Source: Undaria pinnatifida (lineage: Eukaryota > Sar > Phaeophyceae > Laminariales > Alariaceae). From it: a stretch of DNA of 64,000 nucleotides. A model generated the notes under the pieces. It searched no databases and had not been told where the DNA came from. It saw only the letters and a program-made list of their open reading frames with translations. Of this stretch, positions 14,201 through 23,829 are shown piece by piece (the first letter of the stretch is position 1; every line of letters begins with the position of its first letter). The position numbers and the translations under genes were made by a program. The DNA is taken from the NCBI GenBank assembly GCA_012845835.1, contig JABAKD010000028.1, forward strand, positions 12,524,717 to 12,588,716, given 5' to 3'.

Positions 14201-15029
14201 GGGTTTACAAAGTAAAAAAGGCGTTGCGAAAGGTGGGCGGTGCAGTTGTATCCGACGCCGTTGACAGACACGATCCATGGCTCAGAAAGACGGCAAAGAA
14301 CGACAACAACCAAATCAGGAGTTAAACGACAAAAAAACAAACAACAAACAACAATAATCCAACAGCAACAACAGCGCCACCGCCACCAAGGGACAACGTC
14401 GAGGAAAGACAACAACTTCCAGCCTAAGAGCGTCAAACACAATATGCCGCTTCGAGGGCGATGCCTACTGCTCATGGCGGCTACACACCACAAATTATTA
14501 GGGCTGTGAGAGGTTGGGCTTTTGGTGGTTAGCTATTAGTTGCGCTAAGCCAACCAACTGACTTATTTAAGCCAACCAAACCATGTATTTAACGCCTTTA
14601 CAACTGGAAACCCGTTTTGGAGGACAATTTACTTGAAATTAGTATAGGTGGGATATTTTGGGGCTCTCAAGGGTTACGCCAACCAACTTAGTATATCAAT
14701 AAATAACGCGGGAGGAGTCAGAAACGCGCCAGCCAGATACAAAACCCAACAAACAGCAACAACCATAAGGAACAAAGCGTAAAACCTAGCCTACTAGCAC
14801 CTAGTCGGCGACTTACTACTACTATATCAGTATAGCCAGCCAACTCACGGCCCTGCAAATCACACGAAACGACATACCGACTGCCATCTTGGAAGAAGTA
14901 GCCGCCTCTTCCGTGTCGAACCCCGTCTTTCAGCGGCCCCACAAACGTCGACCCGTCCGAGTACTGGGTCCTCGTGTCACCCTCCGCCATAGGGTACTGG
15001 AACACCGTGTCCCAAAGCCAGCCCGGCAT
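2060..15029 (-). CDS. MORN-repeat protein, 11-exon gene model
   Basis: Exons (high to low): 14878-15029 coding (acceptor at 15044), 14112-14180, 13001-13091, 11065-11212, 10427-10529, 8407-8475, 7543-7687, 6975-7077, 5380-5548, 3216-3425, 2060-2297. All junctions are GT-AG and frame-consistent, giving about 498 codons. The product is about 18 tandem 23-residue MORN repeats of the form YEGxWxxGxxHGxG, with little else. MORN repeats are known as membrane-lipid binding or scaffold modules, for example in flagellar radial-spoke proteins and PIP kinases; the role here is unknown. No catalytic domain, signal peptide or membrane segment was seen. The start was set at the ATG at 15029, inside an exon open upstream, so the true N-terminus may lie further 5'. 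The last exon either runs to a stop at 2060 or splices out at 2120. Confidence 0.85.
2481..2555 (-). pseudogene. Broken tandem copy of MORN exon 11 (5' part)
   Basis: This is a tandem duplicate at an offset of about 258 bp. It repeats the TAG acceptor and the first 25 or so codons of exon 11. It reads YKCQ and then stops, because TGG of exon 11 is TGA here (2540-2542); a second in-frame stop follows. The flanking intron is duplicated too. Confidence 0.7.
3216..3425 (-). CDS. MORN gene exon 10
   Basis: The exon carries repeats YEGDFFNGRMHGVG and VYRGSWKADRRSGRG, then FEGMFNDDRRMGRG. The acceptor is TTTTACGCAG and the donor GTAAAG. If the donor is not used, a TAA at 3212-3214 ends the protein one residue later, so a shorter isoform is possible. 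Confidence 0.85.
3630..3700 (-). pseudogene. Partial copy of MORN exon 10 acceptor
   Basis: A diverged duplicate of 3411-3485 at an offset of about 226 bp. It repeats the CAG acceptor and reads SYGGELF, then a stop. It covers the junction rather than the whole exon. Confidence 0.55.
3692..3779 (-). mobile_element. TTAA MITE, solo copy 1
   Basis: TTAACCCCCTTTGG at one end and CGGCGTTAA at the other. 88 bp, flanked by TTAA. In a MORN gene intron. Confidence 0.7.
3973..4342. mobile_element. GGGTC-rich MITE, copy 1 (hAT-like)
   Basis: Ends GAGGTTTTCACGGGTCGTGA and GACCCGCGAAAACCCC are inverted. The interior is degenerate GGGTC/GGATC repeats, partly duplicated. Confidence 0.6.
4530..4745. repeat. 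GGT/CTG trinucleotide tract
   Basis: CTGCTGCTG then GGTGGTGGT and GGTGGAGAT units, over 200 bp, in a MORN gene intron. Confidence 0.8.
5150..5306 (+). mobile_element. Poly(A) retroelement, copy 1
   Basis: The 3' module CAGCTAGCGCTGGGTCGCG ... CCCATCCGCGGCAGGATG is followed by a 13 A tail. It is 5'-truncated. Confidence 0.65.
5380..5548 (-). CDS. MORN gene exon 9
   Basis: The exon carries repeats YEGEYRNGRVHGKG and YAGEWREGAMSGTG. The donor is GTGAGG. The acceptor CAG is the end of a run of CTTGAA hexamers, so a microsatellite forms the 3' end of the intron. Confidence 0.86.
5549..5672. repeat. TTCAAG hexamer array at a splice acceptor
   Basis: TTCAAGTTCAAGTTCAAG passing into GAGTTTGAGTTTGAG. 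On the minus strand the CTTGAA array ends in the CAG acceptor of MORN exon 9. Confidence 0.8.
6455..6530 (+). repeat. Element C, old copy
   Basis: Retains GTTGTGAGTTCGATAAATTT and TCATGTTTGCAACTTGCGTG. In a MORN gene intron. Confidence 0.45.
6716..6895 (-). mobile_element. GTCAAGG MITE-like repeat, copy 1
   Basis: GGTCAGTCAAGGGAAGAC, TTTGGCGTCAGTCAAGG and CGGTCAAGGGGT in order; the reverse of the two copies near 54.6 and 57.2 kb. Confidence 0.55.
6975..7077 (-). CDS. MORN gene exon 8
   Basis: The exon starts GEWASGKPHGQG, completing the repeat from exon 7, then carries YVGTYKAGLYHGEG. The acceptor is TTTTGGCAG and the donor GTGAGA. It has a phase 0 entry and phase 1 exit. Confidence 0.85.
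7543..7687 (-). CDS. MORN gene exon 7
   Basis: The exon carries two MORN repeats, YEGEWKDDMKWGFG and YEGHFFMDKRHGFG, and the start of a third. The acceptor is AACTGCAG and the donor GTGAGTT. A diverged copy of its 5' end and acceptor lies about 100 bp upstream in the intron. Confidence 0.87.
7737..7842 (-). pseudogene. Partial copy of MORN exon 7 acceptor
   Basis: A diverged duplicate of about 7660-7745. It reads KYDGG, then WKDNMKCGHG after a G-run shift, against YEGEWKDDMKWGFG in exon 7. The acceptor-side intron is copied as well. Confidence 0.6.
8262..8345 (+). repeat. Element C, old copy
   Basis: Retains CTCGATGAATTTAGGGTCCC and ACTCATCTTTGAAAGCTGCG. In a MORN gene intron. Confidence 0.45.
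8407..8475 (-). CDS. MORN gene exon 6
   Basis: A second 69 bp exon that is exactly one MORN unit (YEGQFDGGKCHGRG), phase 2 on both sides. The acceptor is TTGTACAG and the donor GTGAGC. Confidence 0.87.
9817..9880 (-). pseudogene. Duplicated 3' half of MORN exon 5
   Basis: The copy encodes MMHGEGICYYSTGGK against KSHGEGIYYYSTGA in exon 5 and keeps the GTGACC donor. A possible acceptor CTGAGCAG precedes it. It has one extra base before the donor, so including it would shift exon 6 out of frame. Confidence 0.6.
10032..10347 (+). mobile_element. SINE-A copy 1 (tRNA-derived)
   Basis: The head GGTCGCCCCGGTGGCGTATC contains an A-box-like stretch. GAGTTCGAGCCCC about 50 bases on is B-box-like. The body includes GACGAGCAGTGNGATTGCTG and the tail is A-rich. 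It is inserted in a MORN gene intron. Confidence 0.8.
10427..10529 (-). CDS. MORN gene exon 5
   Basis: The exon encodes EGTAWYASGN and the repeat YVGQWRNGKSHGEG, ending STGA. The acceptor is GTATCAG and the donor GTGACC. Its frame fits directly onto exon 6 at 8475. Its 3' half is duplicated in the next intron at 9817-9880. Confidence 0.85.
10558..10960. repeat. GGTTT/TGTTT pentanucleotide array
   Basis: About 400 bp of TTTGG, then TTTTG, then TTTGA pentamers with GGGTCTGGGCTAGGTTGGG interruptions repeated twice. In a MORN gene intron. Confidence 0.85.
11065..11212 (-). CDS. MORN gene exon 4
   Basis: The exon starts GKKKSGVFTYSSGG, completing the repeat begun in exon 3. It then holds repeats YIGELQGGRRHGRG and YEGQWQDNVKHG, the last finished in exon 5. 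The acceptor is CTGTCCAG and the donor GTGAGG. A large minisatellite fills the intron upstream of it. Confidence 0.87.
11225..12915. repeat. 1.7 kb intronic minisatellite
   Basis: Degenerate units of about 18 bp, GTTGAAGCGGTTAAGACG, throughout the intron between MORN exons 3 and 4. On the order of 90 units; higher-order blocks repeat near 11405 and 11475. Confidence 0.85.
13001..13091 (-). CDS. MORN gene exon 3
   Basis: The exon carries a MORN repeat YEGEWENDLQHGQG and the start of a degenerate one (FKGTWVQ). The acceptor is TTTTTCAG and the donor GTGCGA. It ends in phase 0, matching exon 4. Confidence 0.8.
13785..14045. repeat. ACAGCTCATACAAGC minisatellite
   Basis: Units of about 12-15 bp (TACAGCTCATACAAGCACA), degenerate at the end, in a MORN gene intron. 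Confidence 0.8.
14112..14180 (-). CDS. MORN gene exon 2
   Basis: This 69 bp exon is exactly one MORN unit (YEGDFEEDKRHGEG). It is phase 2 on both sides, with acceptor GTTGGCAG and donor GTAAGC. A run of G encodes glycines at its 3' end. Confidence 0.85.
14589..14676 (+). mobile_element. TTAA MITE, solo copy 2
   Basis: TTAACGCCTTTACAACTGGA at the start, CTCTCAAGGGTTAC at the end. In a MORN gene intron. Confidence 0.65.
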
Positions 15030-15044
15030 GTTCGAGTCCCCTCG
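14878..15044 (-). CDS. MORN gene exon 1 (first recognisable)
   Basis: A pyrimidine-rich TTTTTGTCAG acceptor lies at 15045-15054 and the donor is GTATGTC. The exon carries a leader beginning MPGWLWDTVFQY and the first MORN repeat (FVGPLKDGVRHGRG). It opens in phase 0 and ends two bases into an Arg codon. The ATG at 15029 is a plausible start; an upstream exon cannot be excluded. Confidence 0.75.
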
Positions 15045-15247
15045 CTGACAAAAATAAGTAACCGGACGGGCGTGTAAGACGACACAGCAGTCAGTACAGG
15101 ACACCACATATATGCACACGGGTTCAGAGTGGATTTAATATTGGAGAACGGGTGCGCTTTACGCTAACGCATGTATATCGACTCGGTCTGTACAGCCTTA
15201 TATGCGCGATGGTTGATGGTGCAGCATAGCACGGTGCAGCACAACAG

Positions 15248-15430
15248 AAAGGCACCGACCGCACAGCACAGCACAGCACAGGACGAGACACGACGGGACG
15301 GGATAGGACAGGACTGGACGGGATGGGACAGGACAGGACAGGGCAGGACAGGACAGGACAGGGCAGGACAGGACAGGACAGGGCAGGACAGGACAGGACA
15401 GGACAGGGCACGACGGTACAGGACACAGTG
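15248..15430. repeat. GGACA pentanucleotide array
   Basis: GGACAGGACAGGACAGGGCA type pentamers, about 180 bp, just upstream of the first recognised MORN exon. Confidence 0.85.
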
Positions 15431-15914
15431 CAGCATATAACACTCTCTGTCTCCCACACGGACGTTAGAGAGGGGAAGTGACGGGGGAAGGGGGGGGGTT
15501 GACACCTCGAGCGGTATGACATGTGCACGTTATCGCAGCAAAACGGCACAGTAGTGCCTTTGGCGACATGTGATAACGGTGTCTTCACGTGGTATCACAG
15601 GAACAAGCGGGTCATCAGGCAGCTCTGTGTGTAGTCGCGCTATGTAGTACGTCATGGGTGTTCTTCACATTACGTCGTCATTTCCACCCATGGGCATCAA
15701 GCACTCGCAGCGTCCGTACCGATGCCTAATCCTAGAGAGGGTGAGGCTCTGTGGCCACAAACTACGAGACAGAGCTACACCTGGTACAACGCAAATGTTG
15801 CCAGGTACGAAATACGCAACAACAGTATCGTCAAAACGCTGGTAGCACATGTCTGCCTCCGAACGCCATGCAACTCCCCATGATGAGGGAGAAAACGGCT
15901 GACAATACATTTCA

Positions 15915-16010
15915 AAAACTTAAAAATACACTCCAGCTGTGAGATCGACGATGTCGTCGAAACTAATCTTTGCAAACTGTGCGATGTTCCGACTGCGCGT
16001 ATTACTGTGT
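15915..16010 (+). repeat. Element C copy
   Basis: Contains AAAATACACTCCAGCTGTGA followed by the CGTCGAAACTAATCTTTGCA core. Confidence 0.6.
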
Positions 16011-16627
16011 GTATATATATATATTTTACTCGACCACGAAAAAAACTACCTAGTACCATTATAGTCCAGATACCTGATGTTGGTATTTGCTGTGTAAAAG
16101 CGTACCGCATGATATTGGCCGCGTGAAAGCCGTCATCCGCGCCCGCAACGACTGACACTACCAGGTACATCATATGCACCGTATATATTATTAGTAGTCT
16201 GTACACCCCGTACATAGAATTATGATGATACAGAACTATTAAAAGCCGGTGCCGGGTACCTCGTATCGGATATATGTGGGTAGTCTAAAAACGTAATTTA
16301 ACTGAAACCTTTTGATCGAGAAGTGCTTGCCAGTGGCACACATACTAGCAACGACATAAGAAAATAACGGCTATTAATAGTTACCCGACTCTTCAACCTG
16401 GCGCCCTTTTGTGTTCCATCAACGAGACACCTAAGCCGTGAAATCGAGATTTTTAATCGTTGAAGCTCATACTTGAAAGATTTGTGAAATACTTCGATCG
16501 TGCGTGCTACGGAGCTTATGAGCCCACGAAGGACATAGATCGGCGACTCCTCTGTGTAATAGTACTACCCAGGGTAGGCCAACGAGGCGATAATAAAACG
16601 ACAACCCCATCGATTTCGCGCACGGGG

Positions 16628-16660
16628 AGCTAGCCCTAACCCTAGCCCTAACCCTGACCC
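16628..16660. repeat. Telomere-like CCCTAA/CCCTAG stretch
   Basis: GCTAGCCCTAACCCTAGCCC then TAACCCTGACCCC; an interstitial telomere-like tract of about five degenerate units. Confidence 0.6.
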
Positions 16661-16743
16661 CGTAATATAATTCCGCAAGCGGAGAAAACGCAAAAACCCG
16701 CGTCGACAGGGGACCCTATTAATACGAAAATAAAAAAACAAAC

Positions 16744-16987
16744 TCACGCATCCGTATACAACGGCAGCTTGCGCTGCCGGGGTTGTAACGAAGACCACTG
16801 ATAGGGACAGCTTACGCTATACCTACAATGGGACCCGAAGGGTGCGCCAGCTAGCGTTGGGCTGCGTAAGCAACTGAGTTAAATCGACACACGACGCGTA
16901 TGAAAATACGTGGAAGTGTGGTGAGCTAGAGCTTTATTTTTCCCCATCCGCCGGAGGATGAAAAAAAAAAAAAAAAAAAAAAAAAAA
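16744..16987 (+). mobile_element. Poly(A) retroelement, copy 2
   Basis: Starts near CGCATCCGTATACAAC and ends CCCATCCGCCGGAGGATG plus about 26 A. Identical tail junction to the other copies. Confidence 0.75.
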
Positions 16988-17159
16988 CATGCACTAAACA
17001 CACATCATAAAGACGGTCGGTCCATAATCATGGTGAGCGCGGAGACTACATAACCAGAGCATTCGAGGGCACTTGAAAATAAAAAAACAAACTTACCATT
17101 ATAGTGGACAAAAAATAGGACAACTCCCAATAAAAAATCACCCATATAGAATATTACGA

Positions 17160-17240
17160 GTACCAACAACGCAGCTTGCAAAGATGAGTATTGACCTGAA
17201 ATTCGTCGAACTCACGGCTGACGTCCTTGAAAATAAAATG
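17160..17240 (-). repeat. Element C, old copy
   Basis: Retains CAGCTTGCAAAGATGAGTAT and GTCGAACTCACGGCTGACGT; about 500 bp from another copy. Confidence 0.45.
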
Positions 17241-17384
17241 ATGCACGCACAGACAACCACCAAAACATAGTCCATACACTAAGATCGTGATGCCACATGA
17301 CATGCTATGACATGGCACGACCACGACACAGGGTTGAAGAGTCGCATTCATTTTCGGCGCCATCTGCGCCACTCCTACGGTGAG

Positions 17385-17575
17385 GATCTCTATAGTGCTG
17401 GTTCTATAGTGCCCATCGCCCGCACAGTGCCGGTGAAATCGCTTGGCACGCCTAGAACGGGCTGTACTACTGTGGTACCAATATCGGCACTATCCTCAAC
17501 AGTGCCAATATCGGCACTATCCTCAGCAGTGCCGGTGCTCGGCATACCGGCACTAAAGGGAGACCACCACGTATG
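17385..17575. mobile_element. CAGTGG MITE copy 3, with internal repeat
   Basis: Relative with AAATCGCTTGGCACGCC and GGCACTAAAGGGAGACC. ATATCGGCACTATCCTCA is internally duplicated. Confidence 0.5.
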
Positions 17576-17649
17576 CTCGTGTACCACGCCTATCAAGAAA
17601 CGTAAGGACCATTTGAGTATAAAAACAGACACAAAACTACCAGGTACCT

Positions 17650-17790
17650 GATATATATACGCCGACCTATATCCTTAATGAGGACACACAACTCGTAATG
17701 CGCGCGATCGGAGTATCACACACAGCTTGCAAAGATGAGTTTCGACGAAATCTTCGATCTCACAGCTGGAGTGTATTTTCATTTTTTATA
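17650..17790 (-). repeat. Element C copy
   Basis: Contains ACACAGCTTGCAAAGATGAG and CACAGCTGGAGTGTATTTTC, the reverse of the family core. Confidence 0.65.
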
Positions 17791-19116
17791 ATATACTTGT
17801 ATACAGCAGTAGCAGGTATATGACCACCAAAACACCTCTCACATTTCCGGATAGCGCGGGAAATAAAATACGTACGGGCAAAAGTCTCGCTTCCTCTCTT
17901 TTTGGTTCTTTCCAGAGACGCGCGGCGTCTCCGATTCCCTCCACGATATACAGAACGGATTTTACCCCAACTTGTCTTCTGGAATTGGGCCATTCCGAGA
18001 CAAGGAACTAAATAATTTCGAGACCAGGTGGGGTTGTTGATCGGGCAGCGACGTTAGGGTTCCGATCGACCGCCTCCCAAGGGTCTTCGGCTAAGTTGTT
18101 AGGCGCATGGCTCCGTTGCACATAACCCGCCCCGCTCCGTCGCCCTTCCCACCAAGCAATCCGATTGCAGCGATCAGATTACAGCAAACAGATTATATCA
18201 ACCAGGCCCGAGCTGCTGAGGTAGGCAGACTCTTGCTGAATATTTTTTCATGATTATGTCCTCGTTATAACCCCTACTAAAATGGACCCACGTTGTGGGA
18301 AACATCACTTGAAATTAGTGTGGAATAATGTTTGCAGTAGTAAAAAGGTGTTGAGAGCAAACCATCCACATACTACGGACATTCGGAGGCACGACATGAG
18401 ATTCTCAAAGCACGTACGATCACATCAGGAATTTAAGAGAAGGACGCACTCGAACTGCAGCGATACATTGCAATGAGATCTCTGACGCGTGCTCTTTCCT
18501 TCGGGCCTAGATTATCATATAGCGACGAACAAAAAACGGCGACTGCGATATCTTCAAGCCTTTACGAGTAGCGTGAGCGCGCGGCAGTACCACTAGGACC
18601 ATGCCGCACCCGTCCCGTACGCGTCTTTGCGTTTGGTTGAAACGAGCAGTTCGGACACCACATTTTTCATCGCCAACAAGCACTGGTCGACGCCATAATC
18701 GTCCACTTTCGTCAAGTTCTCCCTCCGAAGTGCCGAGGGGGTTACCGTTAAATAGTGAGAGCTACAGCTGCATGCTCTTACTGAACGACCGCGTAAGACC
18801 AAGACCGTACCTGAAGAACTGGTATTTTTTTGGTCGACATACCTGGGTCCCAAGAAGGTAAAAAAAACGCGCGCGCGCCCACACGTGCTCCCACGGACAG
18901 AGATGTTGCGGTGAGAGGCGAGGCGATCTCACGTCACGGCACGCTACCGGGGAGCGGGGGTGCGGCGAACCAATCAAACCCAGCAAAAACGAGGCCCGTG
19001 CCCCGCCACCATCAATACAGTAAGGTACCCGATTTTAGACATTTAAGAGCCCCTTGGTACAGGCCAGGGATATGTACCGCTCTTTCAGAGTGTGAACAAA
19101 ATGTATACTTACACAA

Positions 19117-19293
19117 AGGGGTGTACATAAGCCATGCACTCAGTGCATTGTATTTTATACACACCTTGATCCCAGTTCGGGGCTAGGTTAGGGCTTGGGC
19201 TTCTGGTGGGGTTGGGACCTGGTACCAGGTACGTCGGTATACTATATTAATATTAGTATATTAAGCAGGGGTGCATGGCTTATATACACCCCT
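19117..19293. mobile_element. GGGGTGTA MITE copy 1
   Basis: About 20 bp inverted repeats: AGGGGTGTACATAAGCCATG at the start, GCATGGCTTATATACACCCC at the end. Confidence 0.7.
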
Positions 19294-19644
19294 AGTCGTG
19301 ATTATAATGCTTGTGTTGTTGGCCAGACTGAGCAACATATATACCAGGTACGGGTAGGTTTCAGTATAGGCGTCACAACACACGACAAGCCGAGTTGACG
19401 GCTCTTCACCCTTTTAGCACCGCACTCCCAATACGGGGACAAAACACTTGGAAATACAGTGGCATTTCAGGAGTTGGAAATGAGTCAAGTCCTTTTCCTC
19501 TTATTAGTGACGCTCTTAAATCGGATGCCCTACTGAAAAAAAAAACACGATCAGGTTGATAAAAGCTTCATTCACTCTATTACTTGAACTCTTCGTCACA
19601 CCGCTCAAAAGAATAATGATGTCCGATCAATATCCACACACGTT

Positions 19645-19836
19645 TAGTGGTCCCTCCATACAGTGGTCCCGGGTTGATTAGTACAGGTTGCCCGCTATAG
19701 TGCCTGCGAACTTGCTTGGCACACAGCGGAAAAAACAATATGATAGTGTCAGCATGCGGAGCAGTGCCGGTTGCTGCTATCGTGGCGGTGTTTCCGGTCG
19801 GCACATACCTGCATTAAAGAGGGACCTCAACCACTG
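19645..19836. mobile_element. CAGTGG MITE copy 2
   Basis: AGTGGTCCCTCCATACAGTG start and GCATTAAAGAGGGACCTCAA end, with the shared GAACTTGCTTGGCACAC core. Confidence 0.6.
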
Positions 19837-20269
19837 TACATATAACATGCAGTCTGCTCCGGGCGAAAATGTGAGGACTGGTGGTAATACGACCACCCAC
19901 ACTGTCCTCCCTAGTCTTACATTTCCGGGAACAAGAGCGGTACATACACATCGTACGTGGCCAATACACTGCGAGCGAGGCTTGAATCGACCTATACATA
20001 CCAGCGGGCGCAAGAACAAGAAGGCTTGAACCTGCATCAACCTACGCCTAACAAAAAACACTGTCCGATCTAGATAACAATGTGTCGCGCAAAACAAACC
20101 CAACGCTGGTCTCCAACCAACCTCGCATTGCATACAGCAGTACTGCTCGTAGCAATAGCATAGCTTGGTTGAACCCAACCGTAGTCAGAGTAAAGTTGTA
20201 ATCAATCTTAGCGTAACGACCAAGAGACGCGCGCTAACATAGAGGTAGCACTTTCGGCCTAAGGCCATT

Positions 20270-20470
20270 TCTTACACAGTCGGATTTGTCAGTCGAAAAC
20301 GGCTTTTTCAACTGAAGCCCAAATCGGGCTTTCTTACACAGTAGTCGAAAAAGCCTTTTTTCGACTCAACTATTTTCGACTGAGTTTTCCGACTGGGGGA
20401 TCCAGTCGAAAAACTTGACTTTTTCGACTGGATCTGCCAGTCGAAAAATTCAGTCGAAAAAGTTTTACAC
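20270..20470. repeat. AGTCGAAAA foldback cluster
   Basis: Repeated AGTCGAAAA and TTTTCGACT in both orientations, with TCTTACACAG at 20269 and 20332. Likely a palindromic MITE or nested pair. Confidence 0.5.
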
Positions 20471-21179
20471 CTGTTTTTTGAACCCATCGCATCGCTCATC
20501 CCACCACAAAACACACACCCACACGCCGACACGCCCATACCAGGTACTACACAACAGTATCATACAACAGCGCCCACGCTTCCTTGGCGATCACTGCTGT
20601 TGCTTCTGCCCGCAAGTCAGCGTGGCGCACTCCTAGCTCCGCTCGCCAGCAGCGTGTATCACACGACAGCGGCAGCGCGCGATATCGATGCCATATTGCC
20701 AACGACGGCTACGCCTGCTGTAGCTTTGGCGGCTCTCCCCGCTGAGTGCAACGCCACCAACCCGCTTGGACGAAGGTTCGTCGCGCGCGAAGCACGCGTT
20801 CCTCGCGGAGAACGCGCGAAACACAGAGCTGCCAACCGATCTTCGACTGCCATATAGCAGTAATCCCTCACACCAACCGCCTCTAGGAACGCCTCTAGGA
20901 AGAGCACAAAACCTACTATAGTAGTTACTATTACCTGTAACATTGAGGGTTAATCGAGTGTTTGCGTTAAAAAAAATCACTAAAAATTCTTCCATCATGC
21001 TAGAAAAAGGCCAGATGCACTCGGGCATGATTTTGGTTGTGTTTGTGGTGAACGAATCGCAGAAAAGGCGTACACGGCCTCCATATCACAGGCGGGGAGC
21101 GGGGAGGCAACATCAAATTTTGAATTTAGACATGGTGCGGTAGCACCTACAGTCACCGACAGGGGCAGGCCTAGCATAA

Positions 21180-21300
21180 CACCATCAGACAAACAGCAGC
21201 ACAGCAGCAGCAGCAGCAGCAGCGCAGTAGCAGCAGCGCAGTAGCAGCAGCGCAGCCGCAGTAGCAGCAGCAGCAGCGGCGGGGGCGGGGGCGGAGGTGG
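21180..21300. repeat. GCAGCA/GCAGTA trinucleotide tract
   Basis: CAGCAGCAGCAGCAGCGCAG and related units, followed by GGCGGGGGCGG. Confidence 0.8.
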
Positions 21301-22004
21301 CGATGGCCCCGCCAGATTATTGAGTTTCGCCACAGCAGCTCGGCCTGGCTCGATCACCACGTTCATCACCACAACAACAGAATAGCCAGTTTTCTATTAT
21401 GTTTTTTAGAAACAAACGCAGGAGACACCAACCGCAGCCGCAGCACAACAACCGCAGCACAGCAGCAGCAGCAGCAGCAGCCGTAGCGGCGGCGGCGGCC
21501 GTGCGGCGTGGGTGGCGGTGGCGGTGGAGGCTTCGGCGACAGCTTTGTGGGATAGCGACGGTGGTTGACGAAATCAGCACCGAATACGATATCACGCAGC
21601 AGCAGAGACCGAGGTCACATCGTAGAGAGCGCGGGAGCGCTGGCTCACCAGCACCTACCCCTGAGGTTGCGCGTACGCGCCATGCTTCCCCAGCTACTCT
21701 TTGGGGCCTCCGCATTAATGTTGGGTTGTGTCTACCGCTGCCAAGCACGGCGCACAGCGATCTGTGCTCTGTGCTGCCGTGTGGGTTGTGCGCTCGTGCC
21801 CTCTGATTGTTGTGCCGTTGGGCCTGTGGTGTTGGTAGGCCAATCGTATGATCTGGTCGTCATTGATTGAAGTTCACTGTAAATCGTTCACTCAAATCGG
21901 AATATCCATGCCGTTTCTGGCAAATTCTTCCTTCAAAGTTCGCTCGGCGGGATTACTTGCTTGGATTTTTAGATTGAAATCCTTTAACGCAAACACACAA
22001 ATAT

Positions 22005-22400
22005 TAGTTACTGCTGTACTATGTACTGTGATACCATTAATAGTTACTAATACTTACAATTAGCATATTATCATGTATTATGGGTTAGGTTACTATTAGT
22101 TACTGTTAGTTATCATGATACCAGTATTTTTTTTAGTAGTTACTTTAACTTACAATTAACAAAAAACGGGTTACTATCATTATTGGTGCACTACTACAAG
22201 TAGTTACTATTACTTACAATTAGCATATTATGGGTTACTATTAGTGTACTACTAGTTACTAGTGCTTACAGTTAGCATATTATGGGTTACTATTAGTATA
22301 CTATTACAGATAGTAGTTACTATTACTTACAATTAGCATATTAGGGGTTACTGCTGTATTAGTTTACTACTAGTGACTATTACTTACAATTACAATAATG
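22005..22400. repeat. Tandem repeat TTACAATTAGCATATTA
   Basis: Units of about 60 bp: AGTTACTATTACTTACAATT then AGCATATTATGGGTTACTAT; at least five copies. Confidence 0.7.
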
Positions 22401-22547
22401 CTATTAGTTACTACAGCTGTAGTATTCTTCATCGGGTTGAACTTTCTTTCCTTGAACATCAGTGGTGTTGTGTTTCGGTGAGGTCAAGACTTTTTCAAGT
22501 GACGGGGCCCAAAAAAAAACAGGCGCACCCTTACCGTCCTGTTAATA

Positions 22548-22870
22548 AGCAAAACTTTTTTTATCATCCTCCGGCGGATGGGGAGAAACAAAGCTTAAGC
22601 TCACCACACTTCCACTTATTTTAATACACCTCGTGTGTGGACTTAACTCAGTTGCTTTCGCAACCCAGCGCTAGCTGGCGCATCCTTCGGATCCCACTAT
22701 AGCGATAGCGTGAGCTGTCCCTATCAGCGGTCCTCGTTACAACCCCGGCAGCGCAAGCTATAGTTGTAAACGGATGCGTGGGTATGTCGACCCGGCCTGC
22801 CCCCTGAGGGTCAGGTTTGGTGGAGATAGCCACCCGGAACGTCATCTTTCCGGGTAGTGTGGGACTTGCG
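22548..22870 (-). mobile_element. Poly(A) retroelement, longest copy
   Basis: Minus-strand copy that extends furthest 5', including ACCCGGAAAGATGACGTTCC, with a short A tail at 22560. The 5' extension supports truncation of the others. Confidence 0.7.
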
Positions 22871-23064
22871 CAAGCTCACCCACTACCTATTGAAAGGTAA
22901 TACTATTAATAGCACAATTACTACCATGCGTCAAGACCAGGCTTCAACCCACGGGAGCTAAAACGACCATGTTACCTGACCAATTACGCAAAGAATTGAA
23001 AGCATACCAGTAGATATGTATTACGGGGGGGGGGAGGCAGTAATCAGGACCAAACATGGTTAAT

Positions 23065-23373
23065 CGGCCGCCCCGGTGGCGTATCAGGTCATCCTCGAGC
23101 CTGGTACAGGTCCGTTTCGTGAGTTCGAATCCCCCCGAGTGCATACTCGTATAGATTCGTGGGGACTTTTTCTTGTGCACAAATTGACTTGCGGAAAACG
23201 CGAGAGCGTGAGTTAGCAACACTCGATGAAAAATCGACGAGCAGTGGGATTGCTGAACCCTATGCGCGATAAAAATTGAAGGCAAGAACCGGGGGGAAGA
23301 AGGGACGAAACCCGTGACCACGGCTTGTCCAGAAGCTCGAAAGTAGAAGGGTGAAAAAAAACGAAAAAAAAAA
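23065..23373 (+). mobile_element. SINE-A copy 2
   Basis: Full-length relative of the copy at 10032 with B-box GAGTTCGAATCCC and a poly(A)-rich end. Confidence 0.8.
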
Positions 23374-23449
23374 CCTCTTAGTGCCTATCGTAGGTCCTGA
23401 TTAACATGGTCGATCAATTATACAAAAAAGAACATGGGATCTAAAAAAA

Positions 23450-23535
23450 AAAAACACTCCAGCTGTGAGGTCGAAGATTTTGTCGAAACTCATCTTTTGC
23501 AAGCTGTGTGTGATGGGATATGTACTACGATGGCC
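23450..23535 (+). repeat. Element C copy
   Basis: Short copy with ACACTCCAGCTGTGAGGTCG and GTCGAAACTCATCTTTTGCA. Confidence 0.6.
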
Positions 23536-23829
23536 AACACATAAGCGCACGACACTTTCTCTCCTTATTACGCCATTGCAGAAGGAAAAAAAAGCCCAAC
23601 ATACTGTATCGGCACAAAAGCAGTCAGGGCGGCTGGGCGTCCGAACCGCAACGTAAACAGCTGAGCGATACGCGCGCAGTGTGGTCATACCCGTACTGCT
23701 GCTACGATCTCATTATTATCCCCAAAATAATTCATCAATTCGAGCATATTTGGACACATGGAGGCATGTTTCGCGCTGCCTTGTTTAGTCTGAGACATTT
23801 CTTACATAATCCTCTTTTGTAGCTGCACA

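Noticed and set aside
15164-15588. Cys/Pro/Ser-rich frames on the minus strand upstream of the MORN start
   Set aside because: Translation of the GGACA pentamer array, which is open in all frames; no leader exon could be supported.
20590-21870. GC-rich open frames that might be a gene
   Set aside because: No domain, no consistent splice sites, and CAG/GCG repeats explain much of the openness.
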